Assembly: GCA_947172415.1 (NCBI GenBank)
Contig: OX359200.1
Coordinates: forward strand, 7,262,001 to 7,326,000
Source: Chondrosia reniformis
Lineage: Eukaryota; Porifera; Demospongiae; Chondrillida; Chondrillidae
Length of the DNA: 64,000 nt
Direction: 5' to 3'
The notes beneath the pieces were generated by a model. It worked only from the letters and a program-made list of their open reading frames with translations. It ran no database searches and was not told the DNA's origin. Made by a program: the position numbers and the translations under genes. This document shows, piece after piece, positions 13,301-23,404 of this stretch (its first letter is position 1; the number at the start of each line of letters is the position of its first letter).

Positions 13301-16300
13301 GTTCTCAGATGAAATGTGTAGAAAATTGGAAATGTATATATGTAAATTCTTACATATAACATATATATAATATATAATATATGTACATGTACAGTGTACA
13401 TATATTACATACATAGGTCAGGTTAAACCCAGTCAACGCAGAGACCATACAATTGTATATGCACCACTACACATGTACATATATTACATACATATGTAGG
13501 TCAGGTACTTAGGAAGCATTAAAAATAAATGAAAAAATAAATGAGCTCTGAAACCTCAACTCTTCCAGCTACATCCATTTTTAATGATATTCATGACAAC
13601 ACACTCCCACCTGGTACTCCCACTCCACCCTTGACAGAGAATATTGAACAAGAGACTCTGAGAGAGTTACTTTGTCAGAGGTAATTGGACAATTCAGTGA
13701 AATTTAAATTTAGAAATTTAAAACCATGGCAGAAAGCCATATTTTAGAGGCAATAAAATATCTATATGCTGATGAAAACGAAAAAGAAGACTTTATTCAA
13801 AGAGAAAATCTGGAAGGACCCTATAACATTACTATAGGTTGTTGGAACATCAATGGAAAAACAAATACTACTGCAAGAAAGCTAGTTATTTCAAGGCATT
13901 TGAGAAAAAATCCATTACTACTACATGATGGTAGGGGACTGGATATCCTCTTTCTTCAAGAGGTGACAGTGGCCTTTGATAGAAAAGTGCTGAGAGAGTA
14001 CATTTCTGATAAATATGCAGATGAACAGGGTGTTCTTAACGATTATATTTACGAGGAAGTCCTACAAAGAAATGGAGCAATCAGAAATGGTGTTCTCCTT
14101 AAAGAAGCTTTGTTTGGAGAGGCAGAATATCAAAGCATTGATAACGCTTACAGAATCATAGATTACAAACTGGACACTTATAAATGGATCAAAGAAAACT
14201 ACTACAGGAGAAAGAAAGCTGTGGAAGGAGGATATAGAGCAAATGAGGATCTGGAGGAGGAAAAAGAAAAGAAAATGGTTGAGGAGGCTTTGGAAGAATG
14301 TCGACGAAAACCTGAAGAAAATGCAGAAAAGTATACTACAGTGTTTAACAACCGTTGCAGCAACAGATATATGACAGGTATACCCTTGTTACTTCCAGAC
14401 AGTGTAAGGGATTTGCTCTCATACAGAATGGCTGCAAAAGAAGTAATCTTTCAGCCTCAAAATATTAGAATTAAAATGGTGGTAATAAGTTACCATGCTC
14501 CAGCGCCACAAAGGAATCCTGAAAGGTTAACATACAATCTCTTTGATTTTGTTAATGAGATTCCTGAAGATGTGGCAGTACTGATTGGTGGTGACTTCAA
14601 CATGAACATCACCAGTTGTAACCGTCGTGCAGCAGCCTTTAGAAAATTTTTGGAGCAAGAGAGATACCAGGTTGGAGAATATGACCTAGTTTGGCCAAGA
14701 AGAGAAAATGAAAGGGGCGAGAAGAAGATTGATTTCATCATGCTACGAAGGCCTAACATTGCAGGGTATGAGTTTAATTTGATTGATATGCAAGCTGTCG
14801 ATTACCGTATGCAGGACATCAGAAATGATGGTGCAACTAACCATTCTCCATTGAAGGCCACTTTGGAGATCAGGCCTAACTAAAATACAGGACCACATAC
14901 GTACCAACTCACTAATGCATATTTACTATACAGTAATTACCTAGGTCATTTTCTTTAATTTTGTATATTAACATGCTCCTTTCTTAAACTATTAATTTGC
15001 TTATAAATAAGCGCCACAATACACCAAATATATGTACAATCATTTGAACACTTGATAATTAAATATACTACATATCCAAGTATATTAACTTGACCTACCT
15101 TCTTTCCTGTTGCTTTGATAATCTTCTTCAAGTGTTTCACAATATCGAGGTACTTATCCACTCCCAGTGTCCCCATTAGAATACCAACAGTCCTAGCCTC
15201 CCTAGCCTTCTCCACCAAGAAATATCTGTTAATTAATTAACCAAATAAGTTAGGTATACTGTATAGGGTGCATGGTGTATGTAGAAGTTTTTGACAAACA
15301 TCACCCCATACATACGTATATGTGTATCTAATGTATAGAACTTCTGACTCTAGGTGACATTATGGTTCAAGATTACATAGAAACTACATATTTAGTCTTT
15401 AGTCACATGAACTACTGCAGGATCACTGATGAAGAGCTGCAGTAATGATGAAAAAGAAGCCAAACTGATTCAGTACTTTTAGTTAAGTCTGACCTTCTTC
15501 CCAAAACTTTATTGACAGCAATCGTCTCCTTTCTATGCTCCTTAGTCAAAGGATTGTAACTGCAGAACTGGATTGAGATAAGCAAACCACAAGTAAAGTA
15601 TGGTAAATAAGATATGCAAAATATCCTACCTGATTTTGGGTGTAGTTCATTATTAAATTAGTCATAGTTTGTCCTTGATAGCCAATGTAAAAGAGTTGAT
15701 AATCCTTCAGAGGACTAGTTAAATTGTACAATCTTCCTAGTCTTCCTCTTCTTAGAGGAGTGACATCAGTTTGAGACTTTGAAATGAACGAATCAGTTGC
15801 AAGTGATTCTTGACCACAACAATGTGAATCTGAAGTAGCTAAGCCTTCAGAGGTGGTCTGAGAAGAATCACGTGGCGACTGTTTCTTTATATCTGAAACA
15901 GTTGTGGTTACAGTATCAGTTATACCACTAGATTCCTCCTCCTGACTATTTACAACCTTTTCACTTAAACATGACACAACAGCATTCAAGTGAGTCTTGG
16001 ATAGCAAGTTCCTTAAAGTATCTAAAAGAAAAAAAGAAACTCAAAAAACCATCAAAGTGGTATGTATATAGTACACTTCACCAAAACGGTCTCACCTTGA
16101 CAGTGAGCATATACTGTGTCATATAGGACCAGCACCCTCTCCTCTCCAGTAGGGAAGAACTCTTCAAATGCCTTCACACAATGATCGACATCTATCTCCT
16201 CACAACCAAACACATAGAGCACAGGTATACGTCTCCCACTGGACATACAACAAAGTTTGATATACGTACGTACATTTATCTCATCATACATTATATAAGT

Positions 16301-17205
16301 ATAAAATAATTTATTGTACATTTAGTGCTGGAACTCTATTAAATGGAAAGATATGAAGAAAATAATTGGTGTCAGCATTCACAGATATCTATAAAGCATG
16401 TCCAATGAGTATCAACATTTTGATGTGGAGTTACGTAAATATATTTGCCCAATACAAATCTCACCATACATTGAGTTTGTATATTGTACATTCACTACTA
16501 CAACTCTGTCAAATGGATGCTTTTAATCACAGCTAACACTTGGTGTCAGCATTCAGAGACATCTATGACCCAGTGCTCAATGTCATCCTACCTTGAGAGG
16601 CAGGAAGGACCAAAGTGAATAATACAATCAGCAGCTACATGCTCTGCGGCAACCTCATCAACACAGCAGCTAAAGAAAATATAAACTGATTGAATGGAAA
16701 GATATGGAGGGTGGGCCATAAGCATGGTGCCCCACCCCCACCCCTTCAATACTGCATTACTCAGCATCCAAGCAGTGTATATTACATACCTCCCATAGGA
16801 GGTGTCACCAAGCACATAAAACTGAGCTTCAGGACAAGCTCGTCTCAAATTCTGCTCAATCAGAACTGAGTCGCACAATAGGAAGTCTGGAAACTGGAGT
16901 GCAACCTAAAAATTAAGGAATAGAATTATATTATTATTAAATAGAATGCTTATTCACTGAAATTGTAACTAGTGCAGAAGGGTTGATGAGATGTATTGAA
17001 AATCTCTATTATGGTATTAGTTTGCCTTGGAACGTCCTACCTTTTGAAAATTGTGTTTCTGCACGAATCGACAGCATTTGTCAATCTCATAATACTCTAG
17101 TAGGTGGTCCTTCCTGTATGCGAAACTCTGCGACAAAGAATGCGTTTCCGAAGACCGTTCGATAGCTCCTCGTTCGTCACTGCTAAACGCCGTCCTTCCT
17201 TCCAT
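1340..17205 (-). CDS. DPH2: DPH2, diphthamide biosynthesis subunit 2 (13 exons, 3' end probably outside window)
   Basis: DPH2 partners DPH1 in the Fe-S, radical-SAM-type complex that puts the 3-amino-3-carboxypropyl group on the eEF2 histidine, the first step of diphthamide synthesis in the cytosol. Exons, 5' to 3' on the minus strand: 17041-17205, 16790-16905, 16592-16669, 16096-16238, 15630-16021, 15494-15567, 15099-15225, 8220-8330, 4425-4477, 3994-4046, 2029-2072, 1845-1911, 1340-1414. All junctions are GT-AG and phases agree, giving 499 codons. Family signatures include [90 protein letters not shown] and YSFITGRL. The terminal motif expected in the family (R-x-W/Y-x-GLE followed by GRxGIA) was not found in 1-1339, so the last exon(s) probably lie to the left. 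Exon 11 (2029-2072) is the least conserved but is phase-perfect. Confidence 0.93.
5225..5441. repeat. 26-bp minisatellite, about 8 copies
   Basis: Tandem copies of a 26-bp unit containing agagctgtacagcatata and gagaga, with agcacata/agcatata variants. The period is not divisible by three, so open frames across it repeat every 26 residues and are artefacts. It lies in a DPH2 intron. Confidence 0.95.
6387..6430. repeat. Imperfect palindrome (caat)n / (attg)n
   Basis: A caatcaatcaatcaatg arm is followed within a few bases by a gattgattggattgattg arm. The two can pair as a long AT-rich hairpin. It is intronic and has no known role. Confidence 0.75.
7018..7371. repeat. 24-bp G-rich minisatellite, about 14 near-identical copies
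   Basis: The unit contains gttacagggggtgtggct followed by agtcca. Copies are essentially identical until the last one, suggesting recent expansion. The 24-bp period gives open frames (GGVASPVT repeats) on the plus strand, but there is no flanking coding signal and the array sits inside an intron of minus-strand DPH2. Confidence 0.95.
8354..8820. repeat. Strand-asymmetric GA/CT minisatellite
   Basis: About 470 bp of nearly pure purine on the plus strand, built from ggaggggagaggg, ctgggag and ctaggagtgga blocks of roughly 15-25 bp. It begins only about 25 bp beyond the acceptor of DPH2 exon 8 (8330). On the gene's strand it is therefore a very long polypyrimidine tract directly upstream of that 3' splice site. 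Open frames on both strands here are repeat artefacts. Confidence 0.95.
8996..12748. repeat. 29-bp minisatellite array, about 129 copies
   Basis: About 3.75 kb of head-to-tail 29-bp units with the core ctccctcaggtacaggtgg and the linker cccatgtaag. Variation is confined mainly to two positions, giving three common variants (ggcccat, ggcctat, gacctat), plus rare agatacagg or ggcacagg units. There are no unique spacers. It ends abruptly where the unit degenerates to gtaagctctcactgtc. It lies within DPH2 intron 7, between that intron's GA/CT tract and the nested plus-strand gene. Confidence 0.98.
12749..13540. other. AT-rich intronic spacer with a short direct repeat
   Basis: No gene seen. A segment of about 30 bp (tgtacatatattacatacat followed by aggtcaggt) occurs at about 13393-13423 and again at about 13475-13506, around 83 bp apart. 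The surrounding DNA is rich in TA/CA simple sequence. Confidence 0.5.
13541..13684 (+). CDS. Short upstream ORF before the nested nuclease gene (47 aa, doubtful)
   Basis: ATG-initiated and non-repetitive, reading [20 protein letters not shown] onward and ending ELLCQR before TAA at 13682-13684. It ends 41 bp before the nuclease start codon. The string CAGAG|GTAATT at its end looks like a splice donor. However, joining it to the nearest acceptor (tttag at about 13710) does not keep the nuclease frame, and the intron would be only about 30 bp. It could be an upstream ORF or a chance frame, and nothing outside the sequence supports it. Confidence 0.3.
   Translation: MSSETSTLPATSIFNDIHDNTLPPGTPTPPLTENIEQETLRELLCQR
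13726..14883 (+). CDS. Intronless endonuclease/exonuclease/phosphatase (DNase I-like) family protein
   Basis: A 385-aa single-exon ORF with the EEP-fold signature in order: GCWNINGK (Asn 43), LFLQEV (metal-binding Glu 79), ISYHAP (His 257), GGDFNMN (Asp 290, Asn 292), KKIDFIML (Asp 336) and [11 protein letters not shown] (His 373). The catalytic set known from DNase I/APE1 enzymes is complete, so an active phosphodiesterase is plausible. Residues about 150-215 are a highly charged insertion (Lys/Glu/Arg-rich) absent from minimal EEP domains. No reverse transcriptase or transmembrane segment accompanies it. It lies inside DPH2 intron 7 on the opposite strand. Lack of introns in an intron-rich neighbourhood suggests a retrocopy or a domesticated element endonuclease. 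The substrate is unknown. Confidence 0.85.
   Translation: MAESHILEAIKYLYADENEKEDFIQRENLEGPYNITIGCWNINGKTNTTARKLVISRHLRKNPLLLHDGRGLDILFLQEVTVAFDRKVLREYISDKYADEQGVLNDYIYEEVLQRNGAIRNGVLLKEALFGEAEYQSIDNAYRIIDYKLDTYKWIKENYYRRKKAVEGGYRANEDLEEEKEKKMVEEALEECRRKPEENAEKYTTVFNNRCSNRYMTGIPLLLPDSVRDLLSYRMAAKEVIFQPQNIRIKMVVISYHAPAPQRNPERLTYNLFDFVNEIPEDVAVLIGGDFNMNITSCNRRAAAFRKFLEQERYQVGEYDLVWPRRENERGEKKIDFIMLRRPNIAGYEFNLIDMQAVDYRMQDIRNDGATNHSPLKATLEIRPN
16274..16570 (-). repeat. Two diverged, inverted satellite monomers in DPH2 intron 3
   Basis: Read on the minus strand, about 16274-16400 and about 16450-16570 match the plus-strand 170-bp satellite in segment order: ctgtgaatgctgacacca, then catatctttccatttaat with agagttccagcac, then aaatgtacaat, then aatgtatgatgagat. 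The second copy has catttgacagagttgtag and caatgtatggtgagat. They are strongly diverged and opposite in orientation to the main array that starts about 750 bp away. Confidence 0.7.
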
Positions 17206-17261
17206 AACGTTTTATACAATATTGCTAGATTGGCATCAAGCGATTTGCTACTATTCGCCGA

Positions 17262-17272
17262 CGGCCATATTT
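17262..17272 (+). promoter_or_regulatory. YY1-like CCATATT motif upstream of DPH2
   Basis: The sequence cggccatattt lies about 60 bp upstream of the DPH2 start codon (17205). It fits the CCATNTT core recognised by YY1-type zinc-finger factors. Similar motifs occur at two other gene starts in this window. Confidence 0.35.
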
Positions 17273-17310
17273 ACCGAGTATACAGTGATTTCGTAATCAT
17301 CGCGCATATG

Positions 17311-20300
17311 CATTAAAATATTAGTATACGAAATTAATGTATGGTGAGAGATAGGGCAAATGTTAAGATTTATAAAAATTCCAAAACCCAATTGGAATTG
17401 TTTCATACATGTCTGTGAGTGCCTACACCAAGTTTAAGCTTCATAACTTTCCATTTGGTAGAGTTACAGCACCAAATGTACATTGAAATACTGATATACG
17501 AAATTAATGTATGGTGAGAGATAGGGCAAATGTTAAGATTTTTAAAAATTTCCCAACCTCTTTGGAAATGTTTCATATATGTCTGTGAGTGTATACACCA
17601 AGTTTAAGCCTCTTATGTCTCCATTTGGAAGAGTTACAGCACCAAATGTACATTGAAATACTGATATACGAAATTAATGTATGGTGAGAGATAGGGCAAA
17701 TGTTAAGATTTATAAAAATTTCCAAACCTCTTTGGAAATGTTTCATACATGTCTGTGAGTCCCTACACCAAGTTTAAGCTTCGTATCTTTCCATTTGGTA
17801 GAGTTACAGCACCAAATGTACATTGATATACTGATATACAAAATTAATGTATGGTGAGAGATAGGGCAAATGTTAAGATTTATAAAAATTTCCAAACCTC
17901 TTTGGAAATGTTTCATACATGTCTGTGAGTCCCTACACCAAGTTTAAGCCTCGTATGTCTCCATTTGGAAGACTTACAGCACCAAATGTACATTGAAATA
18001 CTGATATACGAAATTAATGTATGGTGAGAGATAGGGCAAATATTATGATTTATAAAAATTTCCAAACCTCTTTGGAAATGTTTCATACATGCCTGTGAGT
18101 GCCTACACCAAGTTTAAGCCTCGTATGTCGAGTTACAGCACCAAATGTACATTGAAATACTGATATACGAAATTAATGTATGGTGAGAGATAGGCAAATG
18201 TTAAGATTTATAAAAATTTCAAAACCTCTTTGGAAATGTTTCATATATGTCTGTGAGTCCCTACACCAAGTTTAAGCCTCGTATGTCTCCATTTGGAAGA
18301 GTTACAGCACCAAATGTACATTGAAATACTGATATACGAAATTAATGTATGGTGAGAGATAGGGCAAATATTAAGATTTATAAAAATTTCCAAACCTCTT
18401 TGGAAATGTTTCATACATGCCTGTGAGTGCCTACACCAAGTTTAAGCCTCGTATGTCGAGTTACAGCACAACATGTACATTGAAATACTGATATACGAAA
18501 TTAATGTATGGTGAGAGATAGGGCAAATGTTAAGATTTATAAAAATTTCAAAACCTCTTTGGAAATGTTTCATATATATCTGTGAGTCCCTACACCAAGT
18601 TTAAGCTTCGTATCTTTCCATTTGGTAGAGTTACAGCACCAAATGTACATTGAAATAGTGATATACAAAATTAATGTATGGTGAGAGATAGGGCAAATGT
18701 TAAGATTTATAAAAATTCCAAAACCCAATTGGAATTGTTTCATATATGTCTGTGAGTGCCTACACTAAGTTTAAGCTTCGTATCTTTCCATTTGGTAGAG
18801 TTACAGCACCAAATGTACATTGATATACTGATATACGAAATTAATGTATGGTGAGAGATAGGGCAAATGTTAAGATTTATAAAAATTTCCAAACCTCTTT
18901 GGAAATGTTTCATACATGTCTGTGAGTCCCTACACCAAGTTTAAGCTTCGTATCTTTCCATTTGGTAGAGTTACAGCACCAAATGTACATTGATATACTG
19001 ATATACAAAATTAATGTATGGTGAGAGATAGGGCAAATGTTAAGATTTTTAAAAATTTCCAAACCTCTTTGGAAATGTTTCATACATGTCTGTGAGTGCC
19101 TACACCAAGTTTAAGCTTCGTATGTCTCCATTTGGAAGAGTTACAGCACCAAATGTACATTGAAATACTGATATACGAAATTAATGTATGGTGAGAGATA
19201 GGGCAAATATTATGATTTATAAAAATTTCCAAACCTCTTTGGAAATGTTTCATACATGCCTGTGAGTGCCTACACCAAGTTTAAGCCTCGTATGTCGAGT
19301 TACAGCACCAAATGTACATTGAAATACTGATATACGAAATTAATGTATGGTGAGAGATAGGCAAATGTTAAGATTTATAAAAATTTCAAAACCTCTTTGG
19401 AAATGTTTCATATATGTCTGTGAGTCCCTACACCAAGTTTAAGCCTCGTATGTCTCCATTTGGTAGAGTTACAGCACCAAATGTACATTGAAATACTGAT
19501 ATACGAAATTAATGTATGGTGAGAGATAGGGCAAATATTAAGATTTATAAAATTTCCAAACCTCTTTGGAAATGTTTCATACATGCCTGTGAGTGCCTAC
19601 ACCAAGTTTAAGCCTCGTATGTCGAGTTACAGCACCAAATGTACATTGAAATACTGATATACGAAATTAATGTATGGTGAGAGATAGGCAAATGTTAAGA
19701 TTTATAAAAATTTCAAAACCTCTTTGGAAATGTTTCATATATGTCTGTGAGTCCCTACACCAAGTTTAAGCCTCGTATGTCTCCATTTGGAAGAGTTACA
19801 GCACCAAATGTACATTGAAATACTGATATACGAAATTAATGTATGGTGAGAGATAGGGCAAATGTTAAGATTTATAAAAATTTCCAAACCTCTTTGGAAA
19901 TGTTTCATACATGCCTGTGAGTGCCTACACTAAGTTTAAGCCTCGTATGTCGAGTTACAGCACCAAATGTACATTGAAATACTGATATACGAAATTAATG
20001 TATGGTGAGAGATAGGGCAAATGTTAAGATTTATAAAAATTTCAAAACCTCTTTGGAAATGTTTCATATATATCTGTGAGTCCCTACACCAAGTTTAAGC
20101 TTCGTATCTTTCCATTTGGTAGAGTTACAGCACCAAATGTACATTGAAATACTGATATACGAAATTAATGTATGGTGAGAGATAGGGCAAATATTATGAT
20201 TTATAAAAATTTCCAAACCTCTTTGGAAATGTTTCATACATGCCTGTGAGTGCCTACACCAAGTTTAAGCCTCGTATGTCGAGTTACAGCACCAAATGTA

Positions 20301-22310
20301 CATTGAAATACTGATATACGAAATTAATGTATGGTGAGAGATAGGGCAAATGTTAAGATTTATAAAAATTTCAAAACCTCTTTGGAAATGTTTCATACAT
20401 GCCTGTGAGTGCCTACACCAAGTTTAAGCCTCGTATGTCGAGTTACAGCACCAAATGTACATTGAAATACTGATATACGAAATTAATGTATGGTGAGAGA
20501 TAGGGCAAATGTTAAGATTTATAAAAATTTCAAAACCTCTTTGGAAATGTTTCATATATGTCTGTGAGTCCCTACACCAAGTTTAAGCCTCGTATGTCTC
20601 CATTTGGAAGAGTTACAGCACCAAATGTACATTGAAATACTGATATACGAAATTAATGTATGGTGAGAGATAGGGCAAATGTTAAGATTTATAAAAATTT
20701 CCAAACCTCTTTGGAAATGTTTCATACATGCCTGTGAGTGCCTACACTAAGTTTAAGCCTCGTATGTCGAGTTACAGCACCAAATGTACATTGAAATACT
20801 GATATACGAAATTAATGTATGGTGAGAGATAGGGCAAATGTTAAGATTTATAAAAATTTCAAAACCTCTTTGGAAATGTTTCATATATATCTGTGAGTCC
20901 CTACACCAAGTTTAAGCTTCGTATCTTTCCATTTGGTAGAGTTACAGCACCAAATGTACATTGAAATACTGATATACGAAATTAATGTATGGTGAGAGAT
21001 AGGGCAAATGTTAAGATTTATAAAAATTCCAAAACCCAATTGGAATTGTTTCATATATGTCTGTGAGTACCTACACTAAGTTTAAGCTTCGTATCTTTCC
21101 ATTTGGTAGAGTTACAGCACCAAATGTACATTGAAATACTGATATACGAAATTAATGTATGGTGAGAGATAGGGCAAATGTTAAGATTTATAAAAATTTT
21201 AAAACCTCATTGGAAATGTTTCATACATGTCTGTGAGTCCCTACACCAAGTTTAAGCTTCATATCTTTCCATTTGGTAGAGTTACAGCACCAAATGTACA
21301 TTGAAATACTGATATACGAAATTAATGTATGGTGAGAGATAGGGCAAATGTTAAGATTTATAAAAATTTCAAAACCTCTTTGGAAATGTTTCATATATAT
21401 CTGTGAGTCCCTACACCAAGTTTAAGCTTCGTATCTTTCCATTTGGTAGAGTTACAGCACCAAATGTACATTGAAATACTGATATACGAAATTAATGTAT
21501 GGTGAGAGATAGGGCAAATGTTAAGATTTATAAAAATTCCAAAACCCAATTGGAATTGTTTCATATATGTCTGTGAGTACCTACACTAAGTTTAAGCTTC
21601 GTATCTTTCCATTTGGTAGAGTTACAGCACCAAATGTACATTGAAATACTGATATACGAAATTAATGTATGGTGAGAGATAGGGCAAATGTTAAGATTTA
21701 TAAAAATTTTAAAACCTCATTGGAAATGTTTCATATATGTCTGTGAGTCCCTACACCAAGTTTAAGCTTCATATCTTTCCATTTGGTAGAGTTACAGCAC
21801 CAAATGTACATTGAAATACTGATATACGAAATTAATGTATGGTGAGAGATAGGGCAAATGTTAAGATTTATAAAAATTTCAAAACCCAATTGGAATTGTT
21901 TCATATATGTCTGTGAGTACCTACACTAAGTTTAAGCTTCGTATCTTTCCATTTGGTAGAGTTACAGCACCAAATGTACATTGAAATACTGATATACGAA
22001 ATTAATGTATGGTGAGAGATAGGGCAAATGTTAAGATTTATAAAAATTTCAAAACCCAATTGGAATTGTTTCATATATGTCTGTGAGTCCCTACACCAAG
22101 TTTAAGCCTCGTATCTTTCCATTTGGTAGAGTTACAGCACCAAATGTACATTGAAATACTGATATACGAAATTAATGTATGGTGAGAGATAGGGCAAATG
22201 TTAAGATTTCAAAACCTCTTTGGAAATGTTTCATACATGTCTGTGAGTGCCTACACCAAGTTTAAGCCTCATATGTCTCCATTTGGAAGAGTTACAGCGC
22301 CAAATGTACA
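17311..22310 (+). repeat. 170-bp satellite array, segment 1 (about 30 monomers)
   Basis: Head-to-tail monomers with landmarks tgtatggtgagagatagg, aaacctctttggaaatgttt, ctgtgagtgcctacaccaag and agttacagcaccaaatgtac. Spacing between landmarks is exactly 170 bp in many copies (17341, 17511, 17681, 17851, 18021). It is about 158-159 bp in copies that lack the 12-nt ctccatttggaa segment. A second subtype has aaacccaattggaattgt instead of aaacctctttggaaatg. The first partial monomer begins about 105 bp upstream of the DPH2 start codon. Confidence 0.97.
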
Positions 22311-23404
22311 CTAGTATAGAAGACGGTATAGTATTTAGATCGTGCGATAATATTATGCAAATTATCGGAACACCTCAAGTTATAAAGGTTTTTACATGAA
22401 TGGGGCAACTAGAAACACACAGAGGCACCTTAAACACAGCTATCAAAAGATATCTATATAGATGTATGCAGCCATTATCGTTTTACAGCACTTGAAATTG
22501 AGTGTGGCTGGTTATAGTATTAAACGTTGATATCGGAACACCTCTCGCTAAAATCGTTTCTACGTGGGACCAGAAAAGCTCCTCTCCTCGGCCTATGAAG
22601 ACACACACAGGGTTTTATCCATTTTTGCCAGTTTCGAGATGGACTACAAAAACTGAGTATACTTGCAAAGTTGCTTGAAACGATGCCTTGATCTGTAATG
22701 AACTTGAAATATTTGGACTATATTTTTCTCGCAAATACCCTATTCTTAAGTATGGAAAAGCGCCAACCACAACCGTTTTCTTTCGAAATTTTGTTGTTTA
22801 AATAGAAGCGCAAAACCTTATAAAGTAGGCCTACCTGGACACATCTCTATGGTGGTAGCTGTTCCCATAGGGGTTGGTAGCGCTTAGACTCTGAAGCTGT
22901 CTCCTAATCGGTTGGTGCCATAGAGACGTGCTCACCAATAATCCGGATTTCGGGGGGGTTCCACGTAATGTGGGATTGGCATCTGATATCTTAGGATTCA
23001 TATGAGTCGGCCATATCGAGAAGAACTGGTTCTTCTCACGCAAGTGACACCCAAAGTTCAACTCAGTAGTAATTTGCTTCGGCAGATTCGATAAGCTGAA
23101 CGTTACCACCGATCCCGGCCTCTGAGCGTCGTGGATGGTAGCGTTCGGTATGGTCCAATTTTATTTCTTTGGAGTTTCGTTGGCTGTCGATTGGCGAAAT
23201 TTCACTATAACGGCTTCCAGATAGTTTATATGGAAAGATACTACTTCACCAACAATCAAGTACTACAAAGTGTATATCCATGTGCATAAAAAAGCTTTGA
23301 AAGCGCTCTAGTTTATCAGATTCATATACATAGTACTGAATATATATTTGTGTTCTACCTTCTCACGGTCGGACATTTTTTACTATTACGCAATTATGAG
23401 GTGT
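22311..23404. repeat. 1.09-kb higher-order block, copy 1
   Basis: Non-satellite sequence starting actagtatagaagacgg and ending caattatgaggtgtat, flanked on both sides by satellite monomers at the same unit positions as the other two copies. It differs from copies 2 and 3 by a 4-nt TA expansion near 23340. The minus strand carries an open frame of about 92-115 codons (near 22831-23150) reading TFSLSNLPKQITTELNFG and onward to DVSR-stop. The only ATG in that frame is internal and I recognise no family. Block identity between copies reflects recent duplication, not selection. Confidence 0.95.

Larger units (their letters stand above)
8331..15098 (-). other. DPH2 intron 7, 6.8 kb, with arrays and a nested opposite-strand gene
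   Basis: This is the largest intron in the window. From its 3' side it contains the GA/CT minisatellite, the 29-bp array (8996-12748), about 980 bp of AT-rich sequence, and an intronless plus-strand gene (13726-14883). Phase 0 is kept between the exon ending ATGKK and the exon starting YYTFAMGK, which confirms that the two exons belong together. Confidence 0.85.
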
